Origin: Seriola aureovittata
Lineage: Eukaryota > Chordata > Actinopteri > Carangiformes > Carangidae
Assembly: GCF_021018895.1 (NCBI RefSeq)
Contig: NC_079384.1
Location: 2,273,640-2,337,639, forward strand
Direction of reading: 5' to 3'
Length of the DNA stretch: 64,000 nucleotides
Below the pieces are notes generated by a model. The model saw only the letters and a program-made list of their open reading frames with translations, ran no database searches and was not told the origin of the DNA. Below are positions 23,061 through 35,910 of this stretch, piece after piece. Within the stretch, counting starts at the first letter, position 1; the number at the start of each line of letters is the position of its first letter. Position numbers and translations under genes: made by a program.

Positions 23061-26000
23061 AGCAAAAGCTCATAACATCATCACTGTTCAGTGTGTTAAA
23101 ATATAACACTGACATGTTGGTCAGTTCAAACTACTGCTGTACACTGTGCGCGTGTGCGTGCGTGCGTTTGTGTGTTTGTGTGTTATGACCTCCCAGTGGA
23201 ACATTTGTCTCAGGAGGTGGAGACCAAAACAGCTAAAGGGAGAGTGAACGCTAGACTTGGATTCACGGCTAAATGAATGTTAATGTGTATTTGCTGGATG
23301 TGTTATCGACATGTTAGCCACATTGACTTGGTCCCCAAGTGGCCAAAAACACAAGTAATCCTGTTCTAACTGCTGTTTTCATGTAGCAGTGTTAATGTCA
23401 TGTGCACAGAGAGTTTACTCTCCACAGGGACTATTTCTTCTCTCCAGAATGAAAACAGTGTTTAACAGTCTGACATCTTTGTTACTGTCTCTGTAAAGAC
23501 TGCTGCATTTTTTTAAACCTAATTTTAAAGCTGTGAAATTCCACTCTGACTTTTTATTGATGCGACAGTGAAAACTGAACCTCTCTGAAGGAGCAGGTGG
23601 AGATCTGGGAGCAATGCTCTTTTAATCCACCGAGACAGTTTGCAGCTTGCTCTGTGATGCTCCAGCCTGTAGGACAGCGTCTGTACCTTTAAATATTCTC
23701 AGAGGTCGACTTGTGATGTGGCACGTTTGTCTGATTTCTGTGGCCACATCACTCCAGCGAGGCCTGTCTTTGTGGAGTGTGTGAGGACATGGAGCGTGAT
23801 GGAGATGGGTTTGGTGTCATCTTTCTGCTTCGTATCTCCCTCTCTATTTTCCACTCGTCCGAGCCCCATCATTCTCTCCAGAGCCTGGGAAATTTCTCTG
23901 TATTTGATGTTCCCCGTCTGTGCAATTTAATCTCAGTGATTCCCTGCAGCTCTCCCTGACCATAAACCTCTGGCCTAATAATAGGAAGCCCAGGCACAGC
24001 CTCGTCTCTAATCTCTGCCTGTGTGTGTGGATGTTTGTGTGTGAGAGCTCCTGCCTCTGCACCACAGAGATAAGGCTGCTTGTCTGGGCCTCTCCAAGAC
24101 CAGGCGAACTTTCTCTCACAAATTACAGCAGTGATACAGAATCAGAGGAACACCAGACCCTTAAACTACTAACGTGTAGTGCAGCTTTGCTGTTGTGGCA
24201 ATGCAGACTTTCTATTGTGTCCTATCAGGAGGCTGATAAGGCACAAGTACATGGTCCCAGCATTGCGTCATTAGGGAGGAATTTCACTGATTAAACCGTT
24301 AACTGACTCTGCTGGCCCACAGCTCTTTCATATCAGTCACCTCCTTCACTCTCTGCTGTGGCCTGTTAAGGAAGAATCTTAACATCTTCCAAACGGTTTT
24401 TGTGTTTTGGAGAAATGAACTATGAAAAACACATGATCTAGATCTAGAAGCCAGAGTCTGTTCCAAGCTTTTTTTAAATGTCTCAGCTGATAAAGAAACA
24501 GCGTTCATGATGAGCTTTAGGCCACAAAGCATCATCACCACAGGTGTAGAACTGCTGGAGCCACTGGAATGATGCTCTAATGATTTAAGGTGATGATTGA
24601 TTTCCAAGCGTCAATCATGCATTGAGTAACACACAAGAAAACATTCCACCTTAAAAGATGACGGTAGCTGCCGGTAGCCTCTGAGCTGCTCAGTGAATTA
24701 AAATCGTTAATTAGTAAAGATGAAAAGACAGAAAACATCCTTTCATACTCAGTGAGTGTATGTGACCAGTGAAAGGTGAGGTGGCTGCAGTTTGTTGCTG
24801 TATGTGATGTGTTTGTGTTTAATCCTCTCAGCTGGAGGACACAGTTAAAGCGTGGTCACTTCCTCCCTGGAGCGTCCATCACTGTTCCTCTGCTCTTCCT
24901 GGTCCTGATGAATGAGAAGTGATGAGGAGGACAGATGTGCAGGGGACAGATGTGGAAGCTGCTCCTGAACATCATCAGTGTGTAGAGAGCAGCTCAGGTT
25001 GTTTGACTGCAGAGGCAATAAATGATAAATGTTCAGACTGTGTCCGTGTTGGAGCTGCATCACCTGACCTCCATGTTTCATTTATGCCTCACATCAGACT
25101 CCATGTGGCTCAGTCTGCTGCTCTGTCACGTTCCTCTCAGAGAGGAGCGGCGAGGAGTCGGCGCTGCACTTTAAGTCTCCTCCTCCACGGTTTAAATATT
25201 TCACCAGCTCAGACAGGAAATGGCATTCTGATGCGCTACACGATATTCAGATAAAGGTCAAGGCGGAATGGAGAGATTCACATCTGTGCCATTTTTAGGA
25301 CACCTCAAGAGCAAGTGCTGCTGGGAAATCTGTCGGCCGGAGTAACATCAGCCTCAGATCGTTGCTGTGAAGGTCGATACTGCTCCACGCCGCTCTGCGG
25401 CATCCACCCAGCTGGTTTCTGCTCGGACCTGAACACACAAAGAAATAACCCTGTGATGTCACATGTTTAATTCTGATGTCACAGTCAGTCATTTGATCCT
25501 GTGACGAGCTGCTGTCGGTCGACTGCATGAAGGTTTCAGTGTATCACACAGAAACTGGCTCAGACTCACAGAATCTCTCCCTCATCCTTTATTGGCCCAA
25601 CAATGGCCCGAACTCAAAGAGCCATGATCACAGTTACTGACTTCCTCTTTCTCTGCTGCTGCATTCTCCTCATTCCTGAGAAGTGATTGTTTGAGGACAA
25701 CACATGTTCAAGGCCGATGCTCACTTCTCCTGCCACGTGATAAAAACCTTTCAACACGTTTGACTGGAAACCACAGGAGAGATTATAACACAGGAGTGAG
25801 AAAGGACGAGAAAGTGCTGCTCTGTAGAAAAACAAGAAGTGTAGCTGTGTGCTAATTGAATTCATTATGATAGGACAGAGTGTCTGAAACACCTGAATAT
25901 ATATAAAACCTACAGACTCTGAAACAACCATCACACCTCCTCACTTCTGTTTATCCAGAATCATAAAATATGAACCGTTTGTGAGAAGTTTTGTCATAAT

Positions 26001-26820
26001 TGCTGTTTCCTTCTGCCCCCGTCTACAGCAGCTCATCACTCAGCTTCTGCATCTGAGCTCCTGCTGCTCCTCTACGGCAGGTAACACACTGACTGTAGGT
26101 AAGAGCCTCACACGACCCCACGTCTCATAACCTGAACTATCACTTTAAGGCTTTTCTGACCTGATGTGAAAAAGATCCGTTAAACCTGCTTGAAGTAAAT
26201 CAAAGTACGACACGTCTCACCATGTTGTCAGTAGGTTTCACAGTGATGGTTGCAGATTTATATATTTGAGTTACAACAACTTCCTGCTTTGTGGTGAAAC
26301 ATTTAAACTCAAAATCGTCGTCAGGCTCTTGAGTCTTTCTGACCTTTTCGATGTGGAGCTGATCGACCCGCGAGGACAGAATAAAACTATGTGGCGCTAT
26401 GACTGTAACTGAATACTGCAGATGTCTTCAAGCTGGGACTCTCCTTCTTTCAGTATTTACCTCGAGGCGACGGCGATGTTACAACCAACAGATATGATGG
26501 AAACTCATCAGAACGATCCTTTAAACTGTGATGACTTCTTCTTCTTCTTGGTCAAACACGCAGGAACACTGATGCGTCTCCTCCTCCCTCTGTCCTTCAT
26601 GAACAGACGAGCGTGGACTCAGTTTACTGCTAACGGCTAAAAGCCCTGTCAGCTGTTTACGTGCGAGCAGTCCGGCTCTGAACATGTGAACGCATCATCT
26701 GCAACGAACCAGTGATACTCTGAATTACATAACGCGCTTTAACTCAACTTTCATGCTGCAACAGAATTTCAAAATAGCTCCCATTAGACACGAAGCCGAG
26801 CTGTAACGCTCACTCCTTCA
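23061..26820. other. Intergenic; possible conserved block at 23.7-24.13 kb
   Basis: No exon is supported. The piece 23700-24130 has balanced composition, no repeats, and a short homeobox-style AT core (GGCCTAATAATAGGAAG). It looks like single-copy DNA that may be constrained. Confidence 0.3.
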
Positions 26821-26823
26821 AAG

Positions 26824-26825
<2 letters not shown>

Positions 26826-26881
<56 letters not shown>

Positions 26882-26898
26882 TGCGTGCGTGTGTGTGT
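26826..26898 (+). repeat. (GT)n/(GTGC)n microsatellite
   Basis: GT repeat passing into GTGC repeats, about 72 bp, then a (GGA)n tract at about 27017-27052. Confidence 0.95.
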
Positions 26899-27240
26899 GC
26901 ACCAATGTGTTTCAACATTAAGATTCTCATTACAGGATCAGCTCTTTCATCCCTGGGTTCAAAGTGCCTCCCTTGCCAACGGCAGTGGGTGAGCAGAGAC
27001 ATACGACCACTGGATGGAGGAGGAGGAAGAGGAGGAGGAGGAGGAGGAGGAGGGAAACCCTGTGGAGAGTGCCACAGAGGAGGGGGGGGGCACTGGGTCA
27101 GGACTAGTTTTTTCATTATGTAATCACAGTGGATAAACACCTGAGTTCAGTGTGTGCTCTTCCTCCTCCTCTTCCTCATCAGCAGCTCCATGTGATCCCG
27201 TTGCCCCTTTTATTTCTCCTTAGCTGAGGGAGTTACTTTA

Positions 27241-27717
27241 GGGTGTTGCACAGAATCCCTTTAAAGGTTTCCTTAGTAAAGGAAAAAAGTTGAGGTATTT
27301 GCTGCAGTGAAATAGATTTTTAGAGAAAGACATGAAAGACTCGACTAAACCTGACCAGAAAGATCATGTGACATAAAACCGTAGAGCTCATGAAGCTGCG
27401 GACAGTAGAGGATCCAACTGTACACGGCCGGACAGATCATAAACTGACTGCAGGTCAGATCCGTCATCAGTTTGTCTCCTGGTCCAGAACTCTTCTTGGG
27501 TTACGTTCATTTTCTTCATTTATCACATTAAACTCAGAGTCAGAGGTACCTTTAGTTTTTTAGGTCTTTTGAGCAACAATTTAACTGTAACTGATTCTTT
27601 AAGTATAAGACTAAAATAAGGAGAAAACCTCAGATAATTCAGTGAACATTTAAAGGAAACCTTAACTCAGACTTAAAGGAAAAATCTTAACATCAGGTGT
27701 TCTGTGCAACCAGCCCC
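27241..27717 (+). mobile_element. Non-autonomous DNA transposon (MITE), ~477 bp
   Basis: The ends are imperfect inverted repeats: GGGTGTTGCACAG at the left and CTGTGCAACCAGCCCC at the right. Subterminal sequences are also complementary (AAGGTTTCCTTAG against AAAGGAAACCTT). There is no coding capacity. An inverted, truncated relative lies at 56.55-56.77 kb. Confidence 0.75.
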
Positions 27718-28276
27718 AGAATACTGTGTGTGTTCGTTCTGACAGAGAGAAGAGATGGTCAGTTCGGTCATGACTCCATCAGCTGCAGGTTTTTACCCAC
27801 AGTTGTGTTCATCTCTGAAGGAAACAGACAGATGTACATCACACCTCATCAGTCTGTGTTTGTTACCATGGTGACAGAACCATGTGATTGTCTTTTCATT
27901 TCCTCATAGCAGCAGCATTCCTGCGTTTGTTTTTGTAGTTTTTGTCACGACCTGACGAACCTGAGGAACAGGTAGTGTTAGATTATTGATGTCTTGTTCT
28001 GCGAATCACCTCAGTTACATCATTGTAAACAGGAAGTGTTCTCTGTTTACGTCCTGCCAGTCATTGCAGGTGCATAGCAGGTGATCAAACTCAGATACAC
28101 ACTGAGACAGACACACACATACTGTACACACGGATGCAGTTGATAAAGTGTATTTAGTGTGTGTGTTGTATCAGCTGCTCTCAGACTGATTGTGTTAGAT
28201 ATTGATGTGAAGCTCTTCACGCCTTTATGGAGTCAAATTAATGAGCTGTCGGCTTCATGGATCAGATTAAGTGTGT

Positions 28277-28313
<37 letters not shown>

Positions 28314-28550
28314 ATTCATTGGTGGTGGGTGTTTGTAGAGCTGCTGCTCTGCATGTTAAACTGAAGCCACAGGGTCGGAGCTGAGGAAGAGGAGCTTCAC
28401 TTCACTGTAACACCTCGACCTGCAGCATGTGAACGCTTCAGTCGTGACTTAACACAATGTTGTAAACAGATAAACATTGTGAGTGTTTATTCATGTGTTT
28501 CTGTTTGAGTTAACTTCTGTGACTCCTTCATACCTGCTGTATAAAACCAT
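27718..28550. other. Intergenic; (GT)n at ~28266-28310
   Basis: A GT repeat is the only distinct structure; no exon is supported. Confidence 0.4.
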
Positions 28551-28807
28551 CTGGGTCCAGTTTTACAAAGACAGACTCCAACTGTTTTTTGTTGTTTGGT
28601 GATACTGCTCAGCGCAGGTGTCATTGATTGTTACCATGGTAACATGAGTTAGTCTGGGGGTAAGGTGTCTAATTGTTTTGGCTTTAAATGAATCAGTCTT
28701 TATTTTTGTGAAACAGTCTGACTGACATCAAACTGATCTGTGAGCAGAACTAAGACTGGACCAACACCACAGACCAGTCTGACTTATCTCTGTGAAACTG
28801 GCTCCAG
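28551..28807 (+). mobile_element. MITE-like element, ~257 bp, CTGG...CCAG termini
   Basis: The left end CTGGGTCCAGTTTTACAAAG is inverted relative to the right end CTTTGTGAAACTGG-like sequence (actual CTCTGTGAAACTGGCTCCAG). Both ends are flanked by AT. A right-end copy of the same family ends at 36973, also followed by AT. Confidence 0.65.
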
Positions 28808-29509
28808 ATCAGGCTCGGTGAAGAGGAATGAACTTAATGAACAGGAAGTATTTATAAATAGAAGCCACGATCTTTCCTGCTTACCTCAGGAGGTGTGCAG
28901 GATCCTGGCCTGGGTTCCTGAGGACAGACCTGCACTTCAGTCCTGTGGACCTTTGGTGTTTTAGAGACGGGGGAGGATTTGAAGCAGGTCTGGGTTTATG
29001 GGGGTTCTGCCTTTTGTTAACGTCCCTCTGCAGGATGGGGAGAGGGGTCGCTGTGGTGGGGGAGGAGGGGGCTCTGAGGTGGGTGGTGAAGTAGCTGTTC
29101 ACTGATAATCGCCTCAGTTTCCTCCGTTAAAAACCTTAAACACAGGGAGGCGTTTTTATCTGAAGCACTTCCATGTTTTTCAGAACAAAGACAGAAACTT
29201 AATGTGATATATTTTAACGTTGAAAACACTTGAGATATTCTGTTTACATCACAGTGAGGTACAGGACGTCATATAAACCTTTTTAATCGCTGACCACTGA
29301 CTGACTCTTACTGAGCATGCTCAGTAGTCATCACTGTGTCTGTATCAGCTGCCCACACAAATAATTCAACCTCAGCAGATGAAGCCAACTGCTCCTCTGG
29401 TCTGAAGACTTGCAGGAAACAGACTGTGGAGCTGCAGCTGTTTAATGCAGGAGGTGTTGGGGGGGTGAGGTGAGGGGGGGGGGAGAGGGGGATGAATAAA
29501 ACATCAGAG

Positions 29510-29630
29510 CACCTTGTTTATTTCCAACCGTAACTCCTTCTCTACATAATTGAATTCTAGCCCGTTGGAGGCAGAGCATCTAATTGAGCCTGTGAGCCAG
29601 GGAATGATTTGTTTCCACGGCGACTCCAGA
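29510..29630. promoter_or_regulatory. Possible conserved non-coding block
   Basis: Low-repeat sequence with ATAATTGAATTC and CATCTAATTGAGCC homeodomain-type cores. It is proposed only on composition. Confidence 0.2.
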
Positions 29631-29644
29631 CTCTGAGGACTGAC

Positions 29645-29804
29645 GGGGGGGGGGGGGGGGGGGGGGTCTCTCCTGGACCGCATCAGGAGTCAGGGACCGT
29701 GTTTGTAGGGAGGAAGTGGACGTGAGAAGCCGCCTCTCCACCTGGCAGCCATTCAACCTGCATGATTTACACACTGAACTGACCCCCCCCCCCCCCCCCC
29801 CCCC
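29645..29804. repeat. G22 and C22 homopolymers in inverted arrangement
   Basis: G22 at 29645-29666 and C22 at 29783-29804, separated by 116 bp. The arms are equal in length and could pair. Confidence 0.9.
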
Positions 29805-30045
29805 TCCCTTCTTCTTCTTCCACACAATGTGCTTTTGTTGGTTGGTGATTTGTTGTCTAATTTTTCATTGTGAACATTACAGTAGAAACCCCCCCCATTC
29901 CCCCACCCCCACCCCCCACCCACATATGAACCATTGTGACTGACAATTAATGATCGCATTCAAATCCACTTCCTGTCTCACATAGAACCAACATGGAGCC
30001 AGTGGAGTGATGGTTTACAGGTCCACATGATCAGACGTGAACTAA

Positions 30046-30048
<3 letters not shown>

Positions 30049-30107
<59 letters not shown>
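30049..30107 (+). repeat. (GT)n microsatellite
   Basis: Perfect GT repeat of about 58 bp. Confidence 0.95.
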
Positions 30108-30109
<2 letters not shown>

Positions 30110-32084
30110 TACACGGCTGTTTGTGTGGTTAGTCTCAGCTCCATTAACAGATAGAGACTAACAGGGTCTCCCCAGGTCCTGGTCGACCACCTGACCTTGA
30201 TGGATCTATGACTCACTAATGGACGACGAGGCCTGAGGAAAAACGGAGGAGAAAGCTCTGCTTCAAAAAGCGTTCTGACTAATGATCAATAGTCCTCTGT
30301 TTATCTGACCTTAGTGTTGATCATCAGATCAGCTGTTGGCTGCAGGAAAATATGAAATAAGACAAATCTCATCAACAACGAGAAAAAAAATAGATAGAAA
30401 TAGAGCTGGTGACAGCAGAAACAGACAGGAGGTGAACCAGCGTCGTGCCGTAAGACAACCAGTGTTTGACCAGTTAAAGCCAAAAATAGACAGCAATTAC
30501 AAGGATGCTGAAGTGAAGTGATCCCTCTGCTTACATCTGATCTCAGAACAGCGTCCTGTCCCATAAAGGATCTGAACGTCTCTACTGCTGTTGTATCTAC
30601 AGTTTCTATCATTTTCACGACCGTGTCCCGGTTCTGGTCGAGCAGCGTTTTTTTGGATGTTTCCTCATTGAGGATAATTCTGGATCTTTAAACCGGTGAC
30701 TAGCTACAGCTAAAGTGTGCTCATCCTTTACTCAGCTTCGACTGCTCTGAGATCAGTTACGATATTGCAGGATTTTACGCATGCACAGACGTGTGTGGAA
30801 ACTAAACTTGTGCGTTAGTGTTTTCTTCCTTCCTCAGATGAAAGCAGCTGAAATGTGTATTAAGGTCTCAGACTCCTCCTCTGAGTCTGGGTCTGACTGA
30901 GGCTCCAACATGAGGCTGAGTCTCTCTGATGTTTCCTCCTCTCACCATCTTGATGCTCTCTGCTCTCTCACCTGTCCACCTGGAGCCAGCAGGTGGTGGG
31001 CGGGGCTCAAGGCCTGATGCAGATTTCTCAACCAGGAAGTAAGAGGACCCAGTTTTCATGTGTGAAAACTAAATATGAATCACAGCAGAGGATTTTTACA
31101 GAGTTTAAAACGTTTTTATTTCCCCAAAGTGGAAAAATCCTCCTCCGCTTTACTCGGTCATGTGGATGAGAAGATCCACTCAGTGCACACACACACTGAA
31201 TGAAGAGGGGTGCATGTTGTCAAGGAGACCACTTTGCAGTGAGAGGTCAGAGGTCAGTACTTGCAGTAATAACGTGTATCCATCAGCAGTAGAGTGACCT
31301 TGAATAAAATCACCAGCTCCCCGACCGAGAGCTGCTCATGTTTCAGTTCGTCTCCCGCTGATCGTCCACAGAGAAGCTGCTTCAGAATAACATGAACACA
31401 GTAAACTGATCTGTTGTTGTGGAGGACGAGGATGTGATGGAGAGAGAGGTCACAGTCCAGCTGGAGCGAATGAGCCGGACGCGTGGGATCGTGGTTTCAG
31501 GTGAACACGGGGGGAAACCAGAGACGAGAGGGTCAACAGACACTGGGCTCACTGGTTCGGGTTGATTGGGTCAGTGTTTCCACTCACACCTCTCCTTCCC
31601 CTGAGACTGCGCTGTAAAAACAACTGAACGAGTCGGTTCGTCCGCAGGAGGCTGACGCTTCTCGACTGTTTCAGCTTCATTTTATATCAGCAACAACATC
31701 ACAGAGACGTTTAGTTCAGTCTCAGTGTTTACCTCCTTTCTCCTGAGATGTCTGACTTATTGAGAGAATTACAGTGACGTGTTGTAGCTCAGAGGATGAG
31801 GATGAGGATCCTGAGGAGGAAGGTATTTAAACATTGCAGCAGCAGTAAACACACTGAGACACCCACAGCTCTGTCGCTCTTCTCTTCTGTTCTGTTGTTA
31901 CATCTCTTATTCTCACCTAATGACTTAAACAGAGGTCAGTTTCTGAAGAGGATGTATTAGTTCTGTCAGCTTGTAAAACTTGATTAACGACAATAAACTT
32001 CTTCCAAATTTCTACAAAATCTCCCAATTTTTCCATTTAGATTTTAGAATTTGTCTGTTAAACTGAAGGTTATAGGACATGTAT

Positions 32085-32085
<1 letters not shown>
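30108..32085. other. Intergenic, nothing recognised
   Basis: No exon, RNA gene or defined transposon is supported in this stretch. Confidence 0.4.

Positions 32086-32091
<6 letters not shown>

Positions 32092-32134
<43 letters not shown>
32092..32134 (+). repeat. (TG)n microsatellite
   Basis: TG repeat of about 42 bp after an ATATAT lead-in; a short (AC)n follows at 32299-32324. Confidence 0.95.
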
Positions 32135-32136
<2 letters not shown>

Positions 32137-32297
32137 GTCAGGGGTTTCCAAAACAGCTCAAAAGTAAATCACATTAAATTCTTGGTGAAATCATTTGTTG
32201 ACCTACAGTGTGTTTTAATCATGAACTTGTGACAAAAACTTTTCACACTGAGAGACGTGCAAGAGATTTAAACATGCCTGAATTTAACTGTGTTTTA

Positions 32298-32328
<31 letters not shown>

Positions 32329-32466
32329 CAAACAGTATCCGATTATATCTCAGCAGTGTCCTGCAGCAGGGTGAGTGTTTAGACAGTCGTCCTGAGGAGT
32401 CACTGCGTTAGACTGTGAGTTAATTAGTTTGGACCCTGAGGGCTGAGTCAATGCCGTCCTCAGGGG

Positions 32467-32583
<117 letters not shown>

Positions 32584-32599
32584 TCAGTGCAGAGCTGTG

Positions 32600-33227
32600 G
32601 GTGTAAAGAGTGTGTGTCTGAGTTCTGTGGAGGTGGAGGACATCACACACGTCCCTGTTAGTCTCTGCCAGAGTCCAAAAATAAACGGGCCCTTGCGTTG
32701 ACCCCTTGTTGATGAATACATCTGAAGGTAAAGGTCACCAGTGTGTCAGCAGTCTGTACCACATTTGTGTTCTTCCTCCTCTGCTCTTCCTCTTCAGTCT
32801 GACATTACTTTTAACACTCTTCATCACCCTCCTCTCCCTCTCTACTGGCTGTGGCAGCTGTAGTTGCTGTTTGTAATTTTAGTAGGCCTGTTGGCTGCCT
32901 GCTGCTTAATTGGACGGTGGGGCTCAGGTTGTAAATAGCTGCTCTATTCTCATGTTGTTTTCCCCGGGAAGGAGACCCTGCAGCTGATTATAATACTCCC
33001 TGAAAATAACACAAAGCAGGTGGTGGGAAGCCCAGAGTTAACACCAACAACACACCAACAACACACACATACTGTGTCTGTCTGCGTTTCCTCTCTGACA
33101 GCTGAGGGACATGTGACCACACGATGAATGATAGATGTGAGCAACGCACATGAATGTATTTCTGTCTGTGCAGCACATGTGTAGTAACCAAGAGGCCCAA
33201 GATACTGAGTCACAGCCATGAGTGTAC
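32600..33227. other. Intergenic; possible conserved block at 32.84-33.0 kb
   Basis: No exon is supported. The piece 32840-33000 is repeat-free, with TGCTTAATTGGAC and GCTGATTATAATAC cores. Confidence 0.25.
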
Positions 33228-34437
33228 ACTACAGTCTCTTTACTACAGTCTCATCTGTATGGTCTCATCTCTACAGTCTCATTACTACAGTCTCATCTCT
33301 ACAGTCTCATCTGTATAGTCTTATTACTACAGTCTCATCTCTACAGTCTCATTACTACAGTCTCTTTACTACAGTCTCATCTGTATAGTCTCATCTCTAC
33401 AGTCTCATCTCTACAGTCTCATCTGTATAGTCTTATTACTACAGTCTCATCTCTACAGTCTCATTACTACAGTCTCATTACTACAGTCTCATCTCTACAG
33501 TCTCATCTCTACAGTCTCATCTCTACAGTCTCTTTACTACAGTCTCATCTCTACAGTCTTATTACTACAGTCTCATCTCTACAGTCTCATTACTACAGTC
33601 TCATTACTACAGTCTCATCTCTACAGTCTCATCTCTACAGTCTCATCTCTACAGTCTCATCTCTACAGTCTCATCTGTATAGTCTTATTACTACAGTCTC
33701 ATCTCTACAGTCTCATTACTACAGTCTCATCTCTACAGTCTCATCTCTACAGTCTCATTACTACAGTCTCATTACTACAGTCTCATCTGTATAGTCTCAT
33801 CTCTACAGTCTCATCTCTACAGTCTCATCTCTACAGTCTCATCTCTACAGTCTCATTACTACAGTCTCATCTCTACAGTCTCATCTGTATAGTCTCATTA
33901 CTACAGTCTCATCTCTACAGTCTCATCTCTACAGTCTCATCTCTACAGTCTCATCTGTATAGTCTCATTACTACAGTCTCATTACTACAGTCTCATCTCT
34001 ACAGTCTCATCTCTACAGTCTCATTACTACAGTCTCATCTCTACAGTCTCATTACTACAGTCTCATTACTACAGTCTCATCTCTACAGTCTCATCTGTAT
34101 AGTCTCATTACTACAGTCTCATTACTACAGTCTCATCTCTACAGTCTCATTACTACAGTCTCATCTCTACAGTCTCATCTCTACAGTCTCATCTCTACAG
34201 TCTCATCTCTAGAGTCTCATTACTACAGTCTCATCTCTACAGTCTCATCTCTACAGTCTCATCTCTACAGTCTCATCTCTACAGTCTCATCACTACAGTC
34301 TCATCTCTACAGTCTCATCACTACAGTCTCGTCTCTACAGTCTCGTCTCTACAGTCTCATCACTACAGTCTCGTCTCTACAGTCTCGTCTCTACAGTCTC
34401 ATCACTACAGTCTCATCTCTACAGTCTCATCTCTACA
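33228..34437 (+). repeat. 14-bp minisatellite, ~86 units, with higher-order pattern
   Basis: Units are 14 bp: TCATCTCTACAGTC, TCATTACTACAGTC, TCATCTGTATAGTC, TTATTACTACAGTC, TCATCACTACAGTC and TCGTCTCTACAGTC. Because 3 x 14 = 42, one frame stays open for 190 codons; this is a repeat artefact. The 3' part uses a 42-bp pattern with TCATCACT followed by two TCGTCTCT units. Confidence 0.97.
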
Positions 34438-34689
34438 CAGATTTTGGTCCAACCAGGCTCATTAAATGATTTATTACGTGTTAATTATGCCTTTAGTTAC
34501 AACTTATAAACCTTTTCTAAAGGTGTTATTCTAAAGTGGCACTGATATGATCTTGATCTGGAGATATGAGGATGACTCTGGTCTCAGTCCTCATCACATA
34601 TGTTAATCTGGTGCAGTTAAAGTCCTCTGTGTGTGTTAATTGCTCCTCTCTAATCTTCAGTCACACAGCTGTTGTAATGACTATTTTAT

Positions 34690-35080
34690 TTATCCTCCTA
34701 AAAACACACAGAAACTGCTGGGCTATCTGAGCGGAGCAGTGAGGAGACGCCGCGTCGCTGCCAGCCAATAAATGAATTTGAATTTGATCGCTGGCTCATT
34801 TAGCAGAATGGGATTCTTGCTTAGCTGGGAGACAATTAGAGCCAGTCAGCTATGAACACAGCCTTTCCATAAATCTCATTCTCAGGCCGTGCCGTGCAGA
34901 GTCCCATGGCTCATTCCAGTTTCACTTCAAACAAGAACCACCCCCACCCACCCTTCTTAAAGGAACTGAGAGTATTGATTTTACTGTGTGATAATTATAG
35001 CTTTCATTTACAGGGGCTGCAGAACGGAGCAGTTTCCTGCAGTCACTTCACCCCACAGATGTTTGCATGTAGTGTCTTTA
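34690..35080. promoter_or_regulatory. Possible conserved non-coding element
   Basis: Repeat-free sequence just after the satellite, dense in AT-core motifs (CCAATAAATGAATTTG, GAGACAATTAGAGCC, CCTTTCCATAAATCTC). No open frame of note. Proposed on composition only. Confidence 0.3.
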
Positions 35081-35566
35081 AAACGTGAGAGAGAGGATCT
35101 ATTTGGTGTGAGTTGAGTTGATGTGGAGCAGGTGGGCAGTATTATCATCGTTATTATCAGTATTCAGGTCACATTCTGCCCAATCGATGTGGTGTATCCA
35201 CTGTATCTGTTTTCCAAGGTGTGGAAAACCAACAACCTCAGATCAGAGGACCACAGAGACCGACGGTGATGTCGGGCTGCAGCAGGCGTAGGAAGTCATC
35301 TGTCATCCAGTTTTAATAGAGTTCAGACAGTTCTGTGAAATAGAAATTTTATTACATGTTGATGCTGAAGTCGGTTGTACTACGGAAACTGCTTGCTGCT
35401 ACTTCCTAGAAGCCATTAAAGCTAACTGTGATGAATGAGGGGAGGTGGGTGCTGTATTTCTCGTCAGTCAGAACTCCTCTTTATGTTCAAACTTTTTGTT
35501 AGTGAACTGAATCAGATTCAGTCTTCGCTGGCCGCTCTCACTGTGTCAGGATAAAGTATAAACATC

Positions 35567-35631
35567 ATCTCTAAGAACTTGTGTTATGGAAGTTCCACAG
35601 GGTTCCATCCTAGGACCACTGTTGTTTATAC
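35567..35631 (+). mobile_element. LINE reverse-transcriptase fragment
   Basis: Codons from 35580 read CVMEVPQGSILGPLLFI, the hallmark VPQGSILGPLLF motif of non-LTR reverse transcriptases. The fragment is interrupted at its 3' end by a MITE and seems to resume at 35911 (TTGTTTGTAC). Heavily truncated. Confidence 0.75.
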
Positions 35632-35910
35632 CAGTGGTTAACAAAGTAGGGCCAGGGTCCCCCAGGGGGTCCTTGAGGGGGTTCCTGGGGGTCCCCAGCA
35701 AAAAGGGAATTAATTTATTTTCACTATAATTCCATCCATAAGTAAAACAATGATAGACTATAGTGTAACTATAGTCATAGGTTTCAAACACTTTCTGTAA
35801 GGAATCATCTAAAAGCAGAAACATTTGCAAAATCTTTTCAACTGGGGGTCCGTGGTCTAATTGGTGTCAGTTGAGGGGGGCCTTGATGTGAAAAAGTTTG
35901 AGAACCACTG
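35632..35910 (+). mobile_element. hAT-type MITE (CAGTGGTT...AACCACTG), ~279 bp
   Basis: The left end CAGTGGTTAACAAAG is inverted relative to the right end GTTTGAGAACCACTG. An internal GGGGGTCC-type motif occurs near both ends. The element is flanked by TTGTTTATAC and TTGTTTGTAC (9 of 10 identical), interpreted as a target-site duplication inside the LINE fragment. CAGTGGTTCTCAAAC termini are typical of hAT/Charlie-like elements. Confidence 0.75.

Noticed and set aside
33222..33794. 190-codon open frame rich in SLLQSHLYSLITTV
   Set aside because: It is a 14-bp satellite read in one frame (3 units = 42 bp), with no start context or conservation.
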